Origin: Anastrepha obliqua
Taxonomy: Eukaryota; Arthropoda; Insecta; Diptera; Tephritidae
DNA: 64,000 nucleotides
Direction: 5' to 3'
Assembly (NCBI RefSeq): GCF_027943255.1
Contig: NC_072896.1
Location: 34,870,501-34,934,500, forward strand
Shown: positions 1 to 11,069 of the stretch, piece after piece
Layout of the letters: each line of letters opens with the position of its first letter
Numbering within the stretch: position 1 is the stretch's first letter
Translations under genes and position numbers: made by a program
Notes under the pieces: generated by a model
Databases searched by the model: none
Told to the model about the DNA's origin: nothing
What the model saw: the letters and a program-made list of their open reading frames with translations, nothing else

Positions 1-284
1 ACTCGATTTACAAAGGCTGGTTAATTTAGAAGCATCGGATTTTATATTGAAATAAAACAACGAAAATTTAAATTTATTGGGCAAATTTTACTATTTTTAT
101 GGAGAACCATTATCATTATTTTTTAAAGATTCAAATATTGGCCACACCAGCGCCGAAATTTGGCTATCCGTGACTCGCTGGAGAACTTCGGTAGGTATCT
201 TGGAAAATAACTCTAGTAATACGGGCTTCCACTGCCTGAATCGAAGCTGGTTCATCCACAAAGCATTTAGACTTTACATCATCA

Positions 285-560
285 TCATCAGCATCATAGT
301 ATCATCGTTCGGAGTGAATCATTGCCTTTGTTACAAATCTCCTCCAAGTCACTCGGTCATCAGCTTTTCGTTTGATATCAAATATGCCCATAACTCCAAA
401 GTCGTCTTCAATGTTATGTCTTCATCGCTTACTCGACCGGCCTCTTCTTCTGTCGCTTTGTGTATTTGATTTGAAGATCTTTTTTAGAGTTCTACGATTG
501 CTCATTCGTAAAATGTGACCATATGCCCCAAATAAAAGTTCAAAATTGTGACCTTGGTGG
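285..560 (-). pseudogene. RTE-like LINE, C-terminal end fragment
   Basis: Reading the minus strand gives a GHILRM motif, a basic RRRGR stretch and, after a stop, a DFGVMGI...DRVTWRRFVTKA segment. That order (GH-x-RM, then RRRGRP-like, then a W-R-x-x-x-x-A end) is the usual C-terminus of RTE-type non-LTR retrotransposon ORF2. A run of TGATGATGATG follows directly at about 300-275, as is common at RTE 3' ends. There are at least one stop and one frame change, and no reverse transcriptase domain remains, so this is a 5'-truncated dead copy. Clade assignment is by motif order only. Confidence 0.5.
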
Positions 561-718
561 CCAATCCACTGATCCGAGATGAGAGATAAAACGATGACGC
601 AGTAGATCCATTGTTTCATGGGCTGTATGGTGAGCAGCGCCGACTTATTAGAACCAAATATTTTGGAGACCACGGGCTTCAATTCCCGGCATCAAAAAGT
701 TGTTTATCATGGCGCGTT

Positions 719-1033
719 AGCGTTCGCCATTCACAGCTACATTGGCGCCAGTCTCATCTTTGAAGAAATGTGGGCCGATGATTACTCCATCCCATAGCAT
801 GCACCAAAAGGCTGTTGTCAATGAATGTATTGGCTGTTCTTGAATGATTTCGGGTTGGCCTTCAGCGCAAATATGGCAATTTTGCTTATTGAGGTAGCCA
901 TTAAGCCAAAAATCGATCTCATCGCTGAATATCATAACGGCCTGAGCGCGCGATAAGAAATTTTTACAAAGCGTCGATTTCCGTAATGCAATTGCACGAT
1001 TTGTAAACGTGGTTGAGGCATAAGTCTTTCCAT
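719..1033 (-). pseudogene. DD41D-type Tc1/mariner transposase, N-terminally deleted copy
   Basis: The minus strand starts with MERLMPQPRLQIVQLHYG, then RRFVK and RALRPL, which is the extreme N-terminus of this transposase group. It then runs, in another frame, directly into the first catalytic motif IFSDEIDFW, followed by NGYLNKQNC and GVIIGPHFFKDETGANVAVNGER. The roughly 130 residues normally between them, including the helix-turn-helix DNA-binding region, are missing. The copy stops at NGER, so the second and third catalytic aspartates are absent too. It is the same superfamily as the copies near 25.4-26.1 and 29.5 kb but a different family by sequence. A non-functional relic. Confidence 0.75.
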
Positions 1034-1189
1034 GATGAAATGTCAAGGAATAGTAAAAAACAAGTATGGATTTACGAGAACAGTTCAATAAGTACCTGTT
1101 GTGGATTACAGAGGGCATTCCTGAGGGAAGTTGGTGTTAGCATCGTGTGCTGCCATCTATCAAACGGTGGCAGAACAAATTTCAGACTG

Positions 1190-2340
1190 ATTGATAGGTT
1201 AGTTTGGATTTGGCAGCTATTCGCCTAACACGTGTTTCGCGATTTTCGCTAAGATGGGAAAGACCAGTATCGTTCGATAATTCGATTCTTTATTTTTTGG
1301 ATAGGAAAAATGCTAGGAGATAAAAGCAAAGTTGGATGCTGTCTATATCTACGCTTCACAGTGAGAATTTAAACGTGGGCGAACATCCGTTTTTGATGTG
1401 GAGTGACCACGCCGCCCAACAGACGTGATTACCGAGGAAATCATTCAAAAAGAGCACGACGTGATTTTCGCTGATCGACGAACGAAAGTGCACGAAGTAG
1501 CAAAGGCCATACGTGTGCTGACCGGAATGCCAATTAATATTTTACATGATAAGTTGACAATGAAAAAATTGTCGGCCCGACGGATGCCGCGATTGCTCAC
1601 GGTGGACAACAAGCGGATGCAGCTGTTAACTTCGAAGCAGTTTTGGAGAGCAATTTAAGCAAGAACTTTCGCGTCAAGTTGTCACCGTTGATGAGACCCG
1701 GGTTCATCGTTGCACACCAGAAACTAAGCAACAATCAAAACAATGGATTTATCGTAGTAAATCTGCTCTAGTCCCATAGGCGAAGACAGTCCCATCGGCC
1801 GGAAAGGTCAAGACGACGATTTTTTGCAATGCGAACGGCTTCATCCTCATGGATTTTTTTTTAGAAAATGGAAGAATGAACACTACACAATACTATAGTG
1901 AGTTATTACACCGCTTTCATAAAAAATTGAAGGAGACACGGTCGCATTTGGGGAAAAAGCAGGTGCTGCTTCACCACGATAACGCACCGACACATTCAAC
2001 CGTAGTAGTCGCAGCTAAACTGCATGAATTGCGTTATGAGTTGCTACCACACCCCCCTGTACTTACCCAATCTGGCTCCCTGCGAATTTTACTTGTTCCC
2101 TAGCATGAAAAAATCACTCGCGGGAAAATAATTTAGTTCAAACGAGGAAATCATCGCCGAGACAGAGGCGTATTTTGCAGAGTTCGAAAAATCCTATTTT
2201 TTGGAACGGTTAAAAACATGGCCGGAGCGTTGGTAGAAGTTTATCTTTCTAAAAGGGAACTATATTGAAAAATGAAAAAAATAATAACTTTTTAAATGGT
2301 GTCTTTATTTCTAACATGGGCACTTATTGGACCCACCTCG
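1190..2340 (+). pseudogene. mariner element (DD34D group), transposase pseudogene with 3' TIR
   Basis: A cut-and-paste transposase of the mariner family. The frame begins near 1254 (ATGGG, followed by SIIRFF). Downstream pieces read ADRRTKVHEVAKAI, KLSARRMPRLLT, the first catalytic motif VTVDET, PETKQQSKQWIY, AGKVKTTIF and the second catalytic motif HHDNAPTHS. The segment with the third catalytic residue has a frame change and shows CEF where family members have CDY or CDF. Several stops break the gene. The 3' end at 2340 reads ACCCACCTCG followed by TA, a typical mariner terminus next to its TA target. I did not find the matching 5' TIR, so the left boundary is approximate. Confidence 0.8.
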
Positions 2341-2574
2341 TATTATTTTAAATGTTATATTACTTTCATAATTCGTATCAGATTTGACGTTATGTTTTAA
2401 GGGGGAGCTGCTTCAATATTTCGCTAGTTATAAGATCATATTCGGATGACTTTTTAAGCTTAAATTTTAAGTTCTCGTACAGTGACTTCTGAAATTTTCG
2501 TATCATCAGCAAATTGACAAGGTTGCCTGTTGGCTGCTCGCTCTGCCTCGTACGGTTTAAATGCATCTTGTAGA

Positions 2575-2728
2575 CATCTAGCAAAAACGTCTGCCTTTTC
2601 CTTGCCTCTTCTTGCCCAGTTGTTAAAACACATAACTAATGAACTCCATCTGGTATGGGTGTCTATGGACCGAATCAGTCTATGCGTGACTACATGTCAA
2701 CCAGCTCAACCTAACTAATCCTAAGGCG
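2575..2728 (+). repeat. probable LINE 3' tail ending in CTAAC repeats
   Basis: A short stretch reads GGTATGGGTGTCTATGGACC then CAACCAGCTCAACCTAACTAAT. Its layout (GGACC..., a CAGC segment, then a CTAAC-rich tail) resembles the better LINE 3' end at 3000-3275. It may be a very short 5'-truncated copy of a related element. Low confidence because almost no coding sequence remains. Confidence 0.25.
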
Positions 2729-2999
2729 ATTTTTAACCGACTTTAAACTTTTCTTAATAAGCTGTAAAACTGTATGCGCAGAATTTTATTTTTTTAATTC
2801 GCATTAAAAAGTTGAAAATATCTATTAATGAAATTTTATGAAATTTTTGTAAAGTTGTATAAAGTCTGGAGCTTTAATATATGCGGTTTTTGTCGTACAT
2901 ATTTATACAAAAAATTCACGAAAAAAGTTTGGCGTGAAAAATATTATGAAAATCTAAAAATATAAAGTGACTTAATTGTGGGAACTAGAACTTGCAATG

Positions 3000-3275
3000 A
3001 ACTAGAAAAGCGGAAAACTCTTGAAGACCTTCTATATTCTTGAACTGCAGTAGCTAGAACCCGAATAAGAAGTGTAGGAGCTCTACAATATGAGAGGTTA
3101 GAATGTCTCTCGTGGTTAGAGCTTCAGAGCTTACTTAGATTCGCAAAGGACGCGGACTTATTACAAGAAGGAAACGTAAGGGTCAAGCTCTATCTAGTGC
3201 CCCTAAGGACCAATAGGTCTATGTGATGGCTTGCAGCCAGCCAGGTCCACCTAACCTAACCTAACCTAATTGTGT
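3000..3275 (+). pseudogene. LINE 3' end with (TAACC)n-like tail
   Basis: One frame reads LESLSWLELQSLLRFAKDADLLQEGNVRV, ending in KLYLVPLRTNRSM and a stop. The pattern SLSWLELQSLLRFA...L is the last helix of ORF2 after the Cys-His domain in I/Jockey-type LINEs. A short 3' UTR follows and then CCTAACCTAACCTAA at 3259-3273. The element is 5'-truncated to about 270 bp. The family is not identified beyond non-LTR retrotransposon. Confidence 0.5.
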
Positions 3276-4580
3276 GAGCACAAGTGTATGCAAACAGACT
3301 AGCACAAGCACACAAGGTGATAAATGAACGGCCTTACAAGTGAGTAGGTTGTTTAGAAATTGCTACACAAGTGATGAATACAATACAAAGCAACAGAAGT
3401 ACAGAACAACAACAACAACAGAAGTGGCAGTAGTACCGGTCGTACCAGCAGTACAATACGACTGCAATTATGCTATTAATATAGCCAAGTGTTGATATCA
3501 GCATGCAGGAATCAAATGAACTCGACGCAGTGGCAGTGATGCACGCGATACTGCAAAACAAATTACGCGCGCCGGCGTTTAAATAGCAAACATGTTACAG
3601 CGCCTAAAAGTAGGCAAACAACTGAGTACATTTTATGCAGTTTTTTTTTTATTAAACTCCAATCAAGGCTTCGCAATGAAATGGTTGATGGAAAAAAGGA
3701 AAAAAAAAAACTAAAGAAAAATTGTTCCAATTGCAAATTGCATTTGTAACGCTGTCGAAATAAAATTGGAAGTAGAATTTAATGTGGCATTGCGGGCGCG
3801 AAGAAAGTGCGAACACACAAGCCATGTAGACATTGTTAGTTGTAGCAGCCTTCTAGGCATTTTGACTAAACGAACGAGCCAGTGAACGCAGCGTGGCGTT
3901 AATTTATGGGTGCCAATATGCCACAGGGCGCCGAGGTATGTTTGTGTGTAAGTGATTTAGTTGCGTACTCTGTGGTGTGATAGCTCAGAGCTAGAAGTGT
4001 TAGGTTGTGTTTGCTCGTGTCAAGGGGGCGTGGCATGCATGTACATTTTACTTACATATAGGCCAACAGTGTTTAAAGTGCTTCTAGAGCTATTTGTGTG
4101 CATGTGTGTGTGTGTGTATTATATGTATGTGTGTGTGTGTGTGGCTATGGGCAAGTGCAGCTTGTTTGAATTGCCTGTATAAGTCTCGCGTGCGTGTATT
4201 TCGCCTATAAATTACTTCCGTTTCTGGGCTGGTCAGGCGAGCTAATGTGGGCGGTTTTAAATGTAATGCAATTACCAGCACACATGCCGCCATCAAAATA
4301 CATACATATTTATCTATAAGTATATATGCATACAGATATTTAACTGCGCTTGTATAAGCAGTTTGTGGTCTTTTAAGTGTCAATACTTAAATGTTTTTTT
4401 TTTTTGGATTGCTTTGAATAACTTTAGAATAACAGCTAATGTAGCAACTAAATCACTGAATTCCTTCATTTTGTTTTAACTTCTTTATTTTAAAGTTCAT
4501 TTAAGAAGGGCGAACAACATCAAGACGTACATCACAATTGAAAGGAGAAGCTGGGCCAATACATACATATATACATATAT
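3276..4580. other. non-coding spacer with CAA and TG microsatellites
   Basis: No coding similarity was found. It contains a CAA run near 3406-3420, poly-T and poly-A runs near 3630-3715, and a long TG/GT tract at about 4096-4142. The open frames that cross the tract are simple-repeat artefacts (VCVCVC, HTHTHTH). Confidence 0.6.
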
Positions 4581-4585
4581 ATATT

Positions 4586-5650
4586 AGGCTGAGGATATTT
4601 TCGTAGCGTTTTCACCGAAGCCTTTTATTTAGAGTAAAAACAATAAATATATCAATAAGTTAATCAGTTTTATATTCGCCGTTGCTGCTCACAATCACTT
4701 CCCATCTTTCGATCAATTTATTGATGCTGTTCCGCCAAAAATCGCCCGGTCTGGTGTCAAAAAAATTGTTGAACCAGTTCTTAAGGACCTCTTTGTTATC
4801 GAAGGTAACGCTCTTCATTCGGTTTGACAGGGCGCGGAAAAGGGATAGTCGGTCGGTGCAATGTCCAAAGAATACCGCGGATATTGAAGGACCTCCCATC
4901 CGAGCTCGTGGAGTGCAGCTTTAATGACTTATACAACATGTGTTGTTATGAAGGAGTATGGTTCGGTCACTTCGATCAGGTATTTTCAGTCTAACAGCCT
5001 CATTCCCGCAGAGTAGCTGGGCAATATAGAACTCCTTGTTGACCATGGCATTATTTTCGAGCATTTCCCAGTGCATCATGCTCTCCCAATCCCACCAAAC
5101 ACACATCATATATCTTCTTTGGATGCAGATCCGGCTTGACGCTCGGCTTTGGCGTATCTTCTGGAGCCACCCATTCCTTTCTTTGCTTTGAATTCATGTG
5201 TACACATAGGCACCATTTCTAATCTCCCGTGTCGATTCGGTACAATAAACGTTTTTTAAGACCGCGTGTTGCTCGATGGCGGACGAGATGCTGAGAAGCA
5301 CTTTGAATACGATTTGCTTTGTTTTTTCGTTCCCAATTTTTCGTTAAGTCCCGTTGAATGAAGGTTATTAAAATCATTTTATGATCGCAGTTAATTTTTT
5401 CCGCCAATTCATGACTGGTTTGCCGGCCGTCCTCATTCAAAAGTGATTTGCGACATTCTTCATCGAGTTCAGAAGATCGTTCGCTGCGGGACGTGTCACC
5501 GATGTCAAAGTCGCCGTTTTTTAACTTTGCAAAACATTTCCCTGCTGTCTTCTTGCCTATGGCACTTGCTCTGTATGCATCGTAAATATCTCGGGCTGCT
5601 TTGACAGCTTTTTGTCTTCAATATAAATCAAAGAAAATCAGGTATTGGAA
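4586..5650 (-). pseudogene. mariner-family transposase pseudogene
   Basis: On the minus strand, from about 5640 down: KKAVKAARDIY, KLKNGDFDIGDTSRS, then the helix-turn-helix part RQTSHELAEKINCDH, LSRHRATRG, LLYRIDTGD (first catalytic aspartate region), MMCVWWDWESMMHWEML, a degenerate HNN where HDN is expected, and the end segment FRALSNRMKSVTFDN...FFDTRPGDFWR...LIERWEVIVSSNGEY. This order is that of a complete mariner transposase. The gene is interrupted by frameshifts and lacks the PYSPDLAP region with the third catalytic residue, which looks deleted between 4899 and 4925. The TIR was not resolved; the left end lies just after a TATATA run at about 4583. Confidence 0.8.
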
Positions 5651-5689
5651 ATGTGGATTTTTGCCTCCTGGGTATTCCATTTCTGAGCC

Positions 5690-5872
5690 TTAAAACTAAT
5701 AAAGAATTTGCCAAACAGCAACCAAATCATTGTAAAATAAAAGAAAATATAAAAACGCTATGAACTTATTCTCCAACCCAATACTTATATATCTCATTCT
5801 CTCTTGAATAAACTGCATCGAAGCGAACGGTCGAGTATTTTTACTTTACCAAGTGCATGCCATTTAGGCCAA
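5690..5872 (+). repeat. possible copia-type 5' LTR remnant
   Basis: It lies immediately upstream of a copia-like primer-binding site and gag frame. It has TATATATC at about 5787 and AATAAA at about 5811, in the order expected for the promoter and polyadenylation signals of an LTR, and ends in CA before AAGGGTATGGGCC. No second LTR is seen in the window and the left edge is not defined, so this is inferred from position. Confidence 0.3.
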
Positions 5873-6440
5873 CAAAGGGTATGGGCCGAGAACCCAAGTA
5901 AAGTTAAAAAGTCTAAAATAATAACGTAGTTCGCGCGATTAAACTGGGTATCAGTTTTTATCAATATCGTTCGTCGATTGAAAAAACATAACCTCTATTC
6001 AAAATGAACCACTTAATGCAACTTGAAAATTATTTAACGTGGTTTAATTATACCAGATTTGTGGAAACCAATAAATACAGAGTGTCCAGCATCGAGTCAA
6101 GAACGAGATGGACATGGTTGTCGGACGATCAGCAAGCTCTGGCTACTATTACTCCATGTGTAAGACCCCATAAGAATTATTGAACATAAAAGACTGTAAA
6201 ACATCGAAAGAAGCATGGACGGCATTAGGCGAGTTGGAGGAAAGTTGCTCTCTTCAAAAGATTGGTCAGATTCAAGTTTCACAGCAGTGAAAAGTTTGTG
6301 CCCCAAATAAATGAATTCTGCTTAATAGCAGAGCCAGCGACTTGCTTTCAATTTTGCTTTTATGCAGCTTACCGGAGGACTTGGAGAGTTTCGTCATTGC
6401 ATTCGAAAGCAGAGACAAATTACCAACCGTTTCCACGACA
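5873..6440 (+). pseudogene. Ty1/copia-type retrotransposon leader and gag fragment
   Basis: The segment starts with GGGTATGGGCCGAG, close to the copia primer-binding sequence that pairs with the internal part of initiator tRNA-Met. An ATG at 6004 then opens a gag-like frame: LENYLTWFNYTRFVETNKY, then DDQQALATI, IKDCKTSKEAWTALGELEESCSLQKI and, after frame changes, ILLCSLPEDLESFVIAFESRD. The last motif is a hallmark of the copia gag domain. Reading stops where an unrelated repeat begins at about 6432. No protease, integrase or reverse transcriptase follows. A 5' fragment of a dead copia-superfamily element. Confidence 0.7.
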
Positions 6441-6595
6441 GTCGGTTCTACGTTACCGAGACGACTCGGATTTATAATATATACGGCCAAGGACTGTCAC
6501 TACAGCAGCATTCCCCGTATGAAAGTATGGGAAATGTTAATGCTGCTCCAACGGCAACAACAACAACAACAACACGAACAACAACAATTACCAAC
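6432..6595 (+). repeat. dispersed repeat ending in a (CAA)n tail
   Basis: The stretch from TCCACGACAGTCGGTTCTAC to ACAGCAGCATTCCCCGTATG recurs at the far end of the window (63878-63975) in the same orientation and closely matching. Here it runs on to AATGCTGCTCCAACGG and then a (CAA)n run at about 6556-6592. A unique block followed by a simple CAA tail suggests the 3' end of a retroposon, and it abuts the copia gag abruptly. The family is unknown to me. Confidence 0.5.
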
Positions 6596-6898
6596 AATAA
6601 AAATACAAGTTTATTTGAGACATGCGATTTTATCTTCAAAGCACTCCCCATCAACTGCAAGGCTTTTATGGCAGCGATTGATTCAGATAACTCATTTCAG
6701 GAAATCTATTTTTCGTATAGCCATACGAACCCTCCTCAGAGTCCTCCTCGATTTTTTCATTACTTCTTTTCGGCTGTGTCGGCTGTTAAAGCGCATTCCC
6801 CGTAATGTTTTTTTGACTCAATCAAACAAGAAAAATTGCAGGGAGCCATATCAAGTGAACTCGAATTTTGCAGCAAACGCGGAATAATTTTCAAAAAT

Positions 6899-6957
6899 AT
6901 TAAGAAGTGGCGGCAAATATAAGAAGTGGTGACAATATTAAGAAGTGGTGGCAAATC
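6899..6957. repeat. 19-bp tandem repeat, three units
   Basis: TAAGAAGTGG starts at 6901, 6920 and 6939, giving an exact 19-bp period. Units differ at two or three positions. It lies in otherwise featureless sequence between a repeat tail and the 7.0-kb MITE. Confidence 0.7.
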
Positions 6958-7014
6958 TGCTGACTTAGAGCGTTACCCAGCAGTTCTTCCGAGAAAAATT
7001 TAATCAAGGTGATA

Positions 7015-7312
7015 TACTTCTACTCAAATATGAACGAGACGGTATCAATAAAACGGTCCGCGGATGACATATGTCAAAAATAAATTTTTTGTTTTTTGGT
7101 AGGACATAAAGTCATAAAAGAGAATTCGAAGAACACACTCGAGCTTGACTTGTTTACAGTAGCACAGAAAACAAACTATGTCACATATCACGCTGAAATT
7201 TGCCATGTAAGCTTATAACAGTCCTACCAAAAAACAAAAAATTTATTTTTGCCATATGTCATCCGCGGACCGTTTTATTGATACCGTCTCGTTCATATTT
7301 GAGCAGAAGGTA
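7015..7312. mobile_element. MITE with 89-bp terminal inverted repeats
   Basis: The left arm (7017-7105) and right arm (7221-7310) are inverted copies that differ at only a few positions; both carry CTCAAATATGAACGAGACGG and GGTCCGCGGATGAC. A TA dinucleotide lies outside each arm, consistent with a Tc1/mariner-type target. The 115-bp middle has no coding capacity. Arms this similar suggest a fairly recent or recently homogenised insertion. The source transposase is not in the window. Confidence 0.85.
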
Positions 7313-7735
7313 TTGTAGGGAATGACGCAATAACACAACCTTTGGAATTGTGAATATGAGTTTTTATAAGAAACTGTCCAAGATTTTTTATAAACCCTTT
7401 ACACGACCAAATAGGGAAAATAAAGCCGGCTTTTGTACACCAAAGTGCATGAGCAAGATCAGGTAGAACTCTGATTTCAGTAAGTTGGCTAACCATTTTC
7501 AAGTGGCTTTGTGTACGAAATCACTTTTCATCATTCATTTTTCTTATTATCACTGTTTGCCTAAGCGCCGATTATGAGACACTTAGAGCCAAAATCAATG
7601 ATTTCCACTTTCTTCTATTGTTGGCTATTTGTTTAGCTTGCGTCCAGGTGAGTTTGCAGTTCGATAATTCCACATTAATTCGGTCAAATTAGCCTAAAGC
7701 CTCCCTAGCACCTAGTTGCCTTGGTCAATATTGTA

Positions 7736-8025
7736 CGAGGTGTGTTCAAAAAATAAGGTGAATTTTCAAATTTCGGGGGCAACATACATTCGGCTTTCGA
7801 TTAATATTTTTTTTTACATTGGCCCACTCGACTCGAAGATATGTTCACGGGTTGAGCAATACAGCTCCTTTACTTTGTTTGTGAGAGGCATAAATAAGAC
7901 AAGTACTTTACGTGTTCGGCGATTTTCTGCTATCGGCAAAATGGGCCAATGGATCGAAAAAAATGGATGCATCAAATTTTGTGTAAAAACTGGAATTGAA
8001 ATGTTGACAGCGGCATACGGTGAGA
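7736..8025 (+). mobile_element. mariner element, left half with 5' TIR and transposase start
   Basis: The left end reads TA then CGAGGTGTGTTCAAAAAATA. The matching inverted end lies at 9994, so the two mark one element interrupted by a LINE piece. After a leader, the transposase start MGQWIEKNGCIKFCVKTGIEMLTAAYGE is readable near 7939. The frame is then cut at 8025, where LINE sequence begins, and resumes at 9125 with GESTLGQNKNVYKWYKLF. Confidence 0.85.
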
Positions 8026-9124
8026 TGTTTGGCCGAGAACATCGCAACAGGTTATTCGTCTTTCGGAGTTTGTATGACGGTCATGTGTTTTTTGTTGCAA
8101 TACCTACATGTGGTTATTTGCTTCCATCTTCTTTCGGCTAAAGCAAGATAGTGTGAAGCAATGGATGCTTTTAATGTGTTCAGTGGGGTGGAGACTGCCA
8201 CCGCCTCTGCTATGTCTAGTGGCGAACCTTTTCTTGCTAGCCCATCCTCTATGTCATTACCCCATATGTTCCTGTGACCGTGAACCCATATCAGAGTGAT
8301 TTCAAGCCAATGACTAAGCACTGTCAGCCCTTCTCTACACTGTAAGACTATTTTGGATGAAATGGAGTTGGAGTCTAAGGCCTTTATAGCTGCTTGACTG
8401 TCTGAGAAGATGGCTACTCTTGCACCAACTTCCTTGTAGGGTTTTAGTGATTTGCGTGCTTCTCTGATCGGTAACAGTTCTGCCTGGAACACGCTGGCAT
8501 AGTCAGGAAGACAAATTGACTGAGATAGGTTGAGCGGCTCCGAATGGAAGCCAGCTTCCACACCACAGTTCATCTTAGAACCATCGGTATAGATTGCAAT
8601 ATCGTATCTTCCAATCACCTCCCTTTGCTCCATTCGGCTCCCGATGGAAAACACGCCGTAAAGTCTTTCTTGAAGTTAAGATCGGGTACTGTGTAGTCCG
8701 ATCTGTTTTTGAGCAGCGAGGATCCCTGTAGGAGGATCTTACTCTGACCGTACGACCATGTTGTCCAGTTTCCTTTCCTGTAAATCTAATGGTAGCAGAT
8801 GATTTAGTACATTGTTTTGTGGTATTTCTTTTCTGTTGCAGGTCACCAAACTAGTGCCGCATATGTTAGTATTGGCCTTACAATGGCTGTGTAGGAGCAG
8901 TTGGATAGTTTTGGTTGGAGAACCCATTTTTTATCCAACATTCTCTTACACGTGTAAAGAGCTATATTAGCTCTCTTTACCCTGCACTCTACGTTGGACT
9001 TCCAGCTGAGTTTGGGGTCTAAGATAACACCTAGGTATTTTGCCTGTTGAGTTAGCGTGAAACTGACGCCATTTAGTTTTGGAAGATTAAAGTTTGGTAA
9101 ATTGGTTTTCCTGGTGAATAGCAT
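8026..9124 (-). pseudogene. internal fragment of an RNase-H-bearing LINE (family Z, copy 1)
   Basis: On the minus strand the end of the reverse transcriptase (LFTRKTNLPNFNLP, YLGVILDPKLSWK, KRMLDKKW, RPILTYAALVW at 9145-8830) is followed by a linker and an RNase H domain at about 8600-8200. The RNase H carries YTDGSK, FQAELL, FSDSQAAIKAL and GHRNIWGNDIEDGLAR, so its acidic residues are recognisable. The same family is at 34.3-36.6 kb, which extends further on both sides. This copy lacks the RT core, the C-terminal Cys-His domain, the 3' UTR and any poly-A. It sits inside a mariner, with CGGTGAGA at both junctions (8018-8025 and 9125-9132). Confidence 0.85.
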
Positions 9125-9994
9125 CGGTGAGAGTACGCTGGGGCAAAACAAAAATGTTTACAAGTGGTACAAGCTTTTTCCAGAAGGTCGGGAAGATGTG
9201 AATGATAACCCTCGCTCTGGACGTTCCGGCACATCAACAACTGATGAAAATGTTGAGAAGGTGAAAAAAATTCTTATGGAGAATCGTCGTATCACAATTA
9301 GAGAAGTTGCTGAGTATGTCAACATATCGGTTGGACGCCAGGCAATCTTTTTGGAATTTTTGGGCATGAAGCGTGTGACAGCGGAGTTCGCTCCAAAATT
9401 GCTGAATTTGGATCAAAATCAACGTCCCATCAGCATCGCTCAGGAAATGTTGAATGACGTCAACAATGATCCAGATCTGCATAAATGGGACATTACTGGT
9501 GACGCATCATGGCTATACTCGTATGGTTATGACATCGAAACCAAGGGCCAATCGTCCCAATGGAAGAGTCCAGGAGATCAAAGACCAAAAAAAGCACTAG
9601 AATTTCGATCTATTTTATTCGATAATCATAGCGTAGAGCATCAGGGGTTCTTACCATAAGATCGTATGGTAAATACGAAGTATTGCTTTGAAGTTATGCG
9701 CCGTTTGCCTGAAGCAATACGAAAAAAACGCCCGAAATTGTGGAAAAAGTGCATGGCGTTTGCATCATGATAATGCATCATCTTTGCTTGTGAGAGACTA
9801 TTTGGACAAAAACAACACCGTTGGGCCACTGCAACTTTTTCATGTTCCCAAGACTGAAGGGACCCATGAAAGGGCGGCGTTTTGCGCGGATTGAGAAGAT
9901 AAAAGCCGAATCGCTGAGGGAGTTCAAAGACATACCAAATTATATTTTTTTAAGAAAAATTCAAAAATTCACATTATTTTTTGAACACACCTCG
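9125..9994 (+). mobile_element. mariner element, right half: transposase body and 3' TIR
   Basis: The transposase continues from GQNKNVYKWYKLFPEGRED through DDNPRSGRSGTSTTDENVEKVK-like sequence, a helix-turn-helix (NRRITIREVAEYVNIS), LGMKRVTAEFAPKLLN, the first catalytic motif ITGDAS (usually GDES) and, in a shifted frame, HHDNAS with the second aspartate. Then NNTV jumps to CNFFMFPRLKGPMKGRRFA: about 12 residues are deleted and the third catalytic aspartate reads Asn. The 3' TIR TTTTTTGAACACACCTCG ends at 9994 and mirrors the 5' end at 7736. Inactive. Confidence 0.85.
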
Positions 9995-11060
9995 CACAAC
10001 TCGCTTAGTTTTCATCCGATTTGCAAATGGGTGAAAAACACAACGATCGGATTGAAAACAAAAACTACGAATTTATCAGTAAATATCGAAAACACAGTTT
10101 TCTTTTAAATTTTTAAACATTGAATGCAGCCCATCAATTATCCCAACACAAAAATTTCAATTACTCATAACCACTGTCGTTCACTGCACAAAGGATGAAA
10201 ATGAAATAAACCATTTCTGAAGACAACTACAATTGCCAGTTCGAAATGAGAACGTTTATTACTATTATTATTGTCATGGCATTTGCCAATAAAGCCTTGC
10301 GATAAATCAAATTTTATTATGCGCCAACCAGCTAACAACCACATTCAATAGTACGACTCTCAGCAGCATTGCATATTTCCAGGCGCGCTTTACACATCAT
10401 CAAATTCAATCCGCAAGTACATAATTTTTTGCGCTCACTCAATTCTTGTTTTTTTTTTTGGTTTCTTTTTTGTGCCTTTTGACTGCTTTGTCCGAATTTG
10501 CGCCAAATTAATGCGCTTCGGCCTACTGCTTCGTTCATCCGGTGGCGCTTTTTAGCCCAACTCAATATTATGGCCGACATATTTGAGTGAGTTTAAATTG
10601 GCCGGCTGCCGGTTGCGCCGCACACACACTTTTACAATATAGCCACTTGGCTGTGTGCCAAATGGTGAACAATGTGTTTGTTTTTGCCACCATTGATGTG
10701 GAAGCTCACGCTCGCACTCATATACACACACACACACTCATGCATTGGTAAAAATGAATTAGTTCGACTTTTATGCCTCATTTTTCATAGTAAGACAAAA
10801 AAACTTTGCCCTACGATGTAGCTCAAAGAGCTTTCGCCATTTGCTTTGCCAGTTTGCCAGTTTGCCAAATCGTAATTGATACCAACGGCAGTCGTACCAT
10901 ATGTGAATTGCTTGTACTTGTGAAAGAGTGAAACAGTTGTGGGTAGCAGAATATTAAATTGACTTAATTATGTATGAATTTAATTACTGTGTAGGCCTGT
11001 TCGGTGACAAACTTATTCCCATTGCAATTAAGTTTGGTTTGGTTTTCTGATATTTTGCTG
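9995..11060. other. non-coding spacer
   Basis: No coding similarity was seen on either strand. There is a T run near 10449-10458 and a short CA run at about 10724-10738. The open frames here are short and carry no recognised motif. Confidence 0.55.
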
Positions 11061-11069
11061 AAAAGTGTG

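Noticed and set aside
4090..4383. Frames with VCVCVC and HTHTHT repeats
   Set aside because: They are produced by the TG/CA microsatellite and have no other content.
6342..6887. 181-codon frame spanning the copia gag end and the CAA repeat
   Set aside because: Only its first 25 codons are gag; the rest is translation of the CAA tail repeat and spacer, not a gene.
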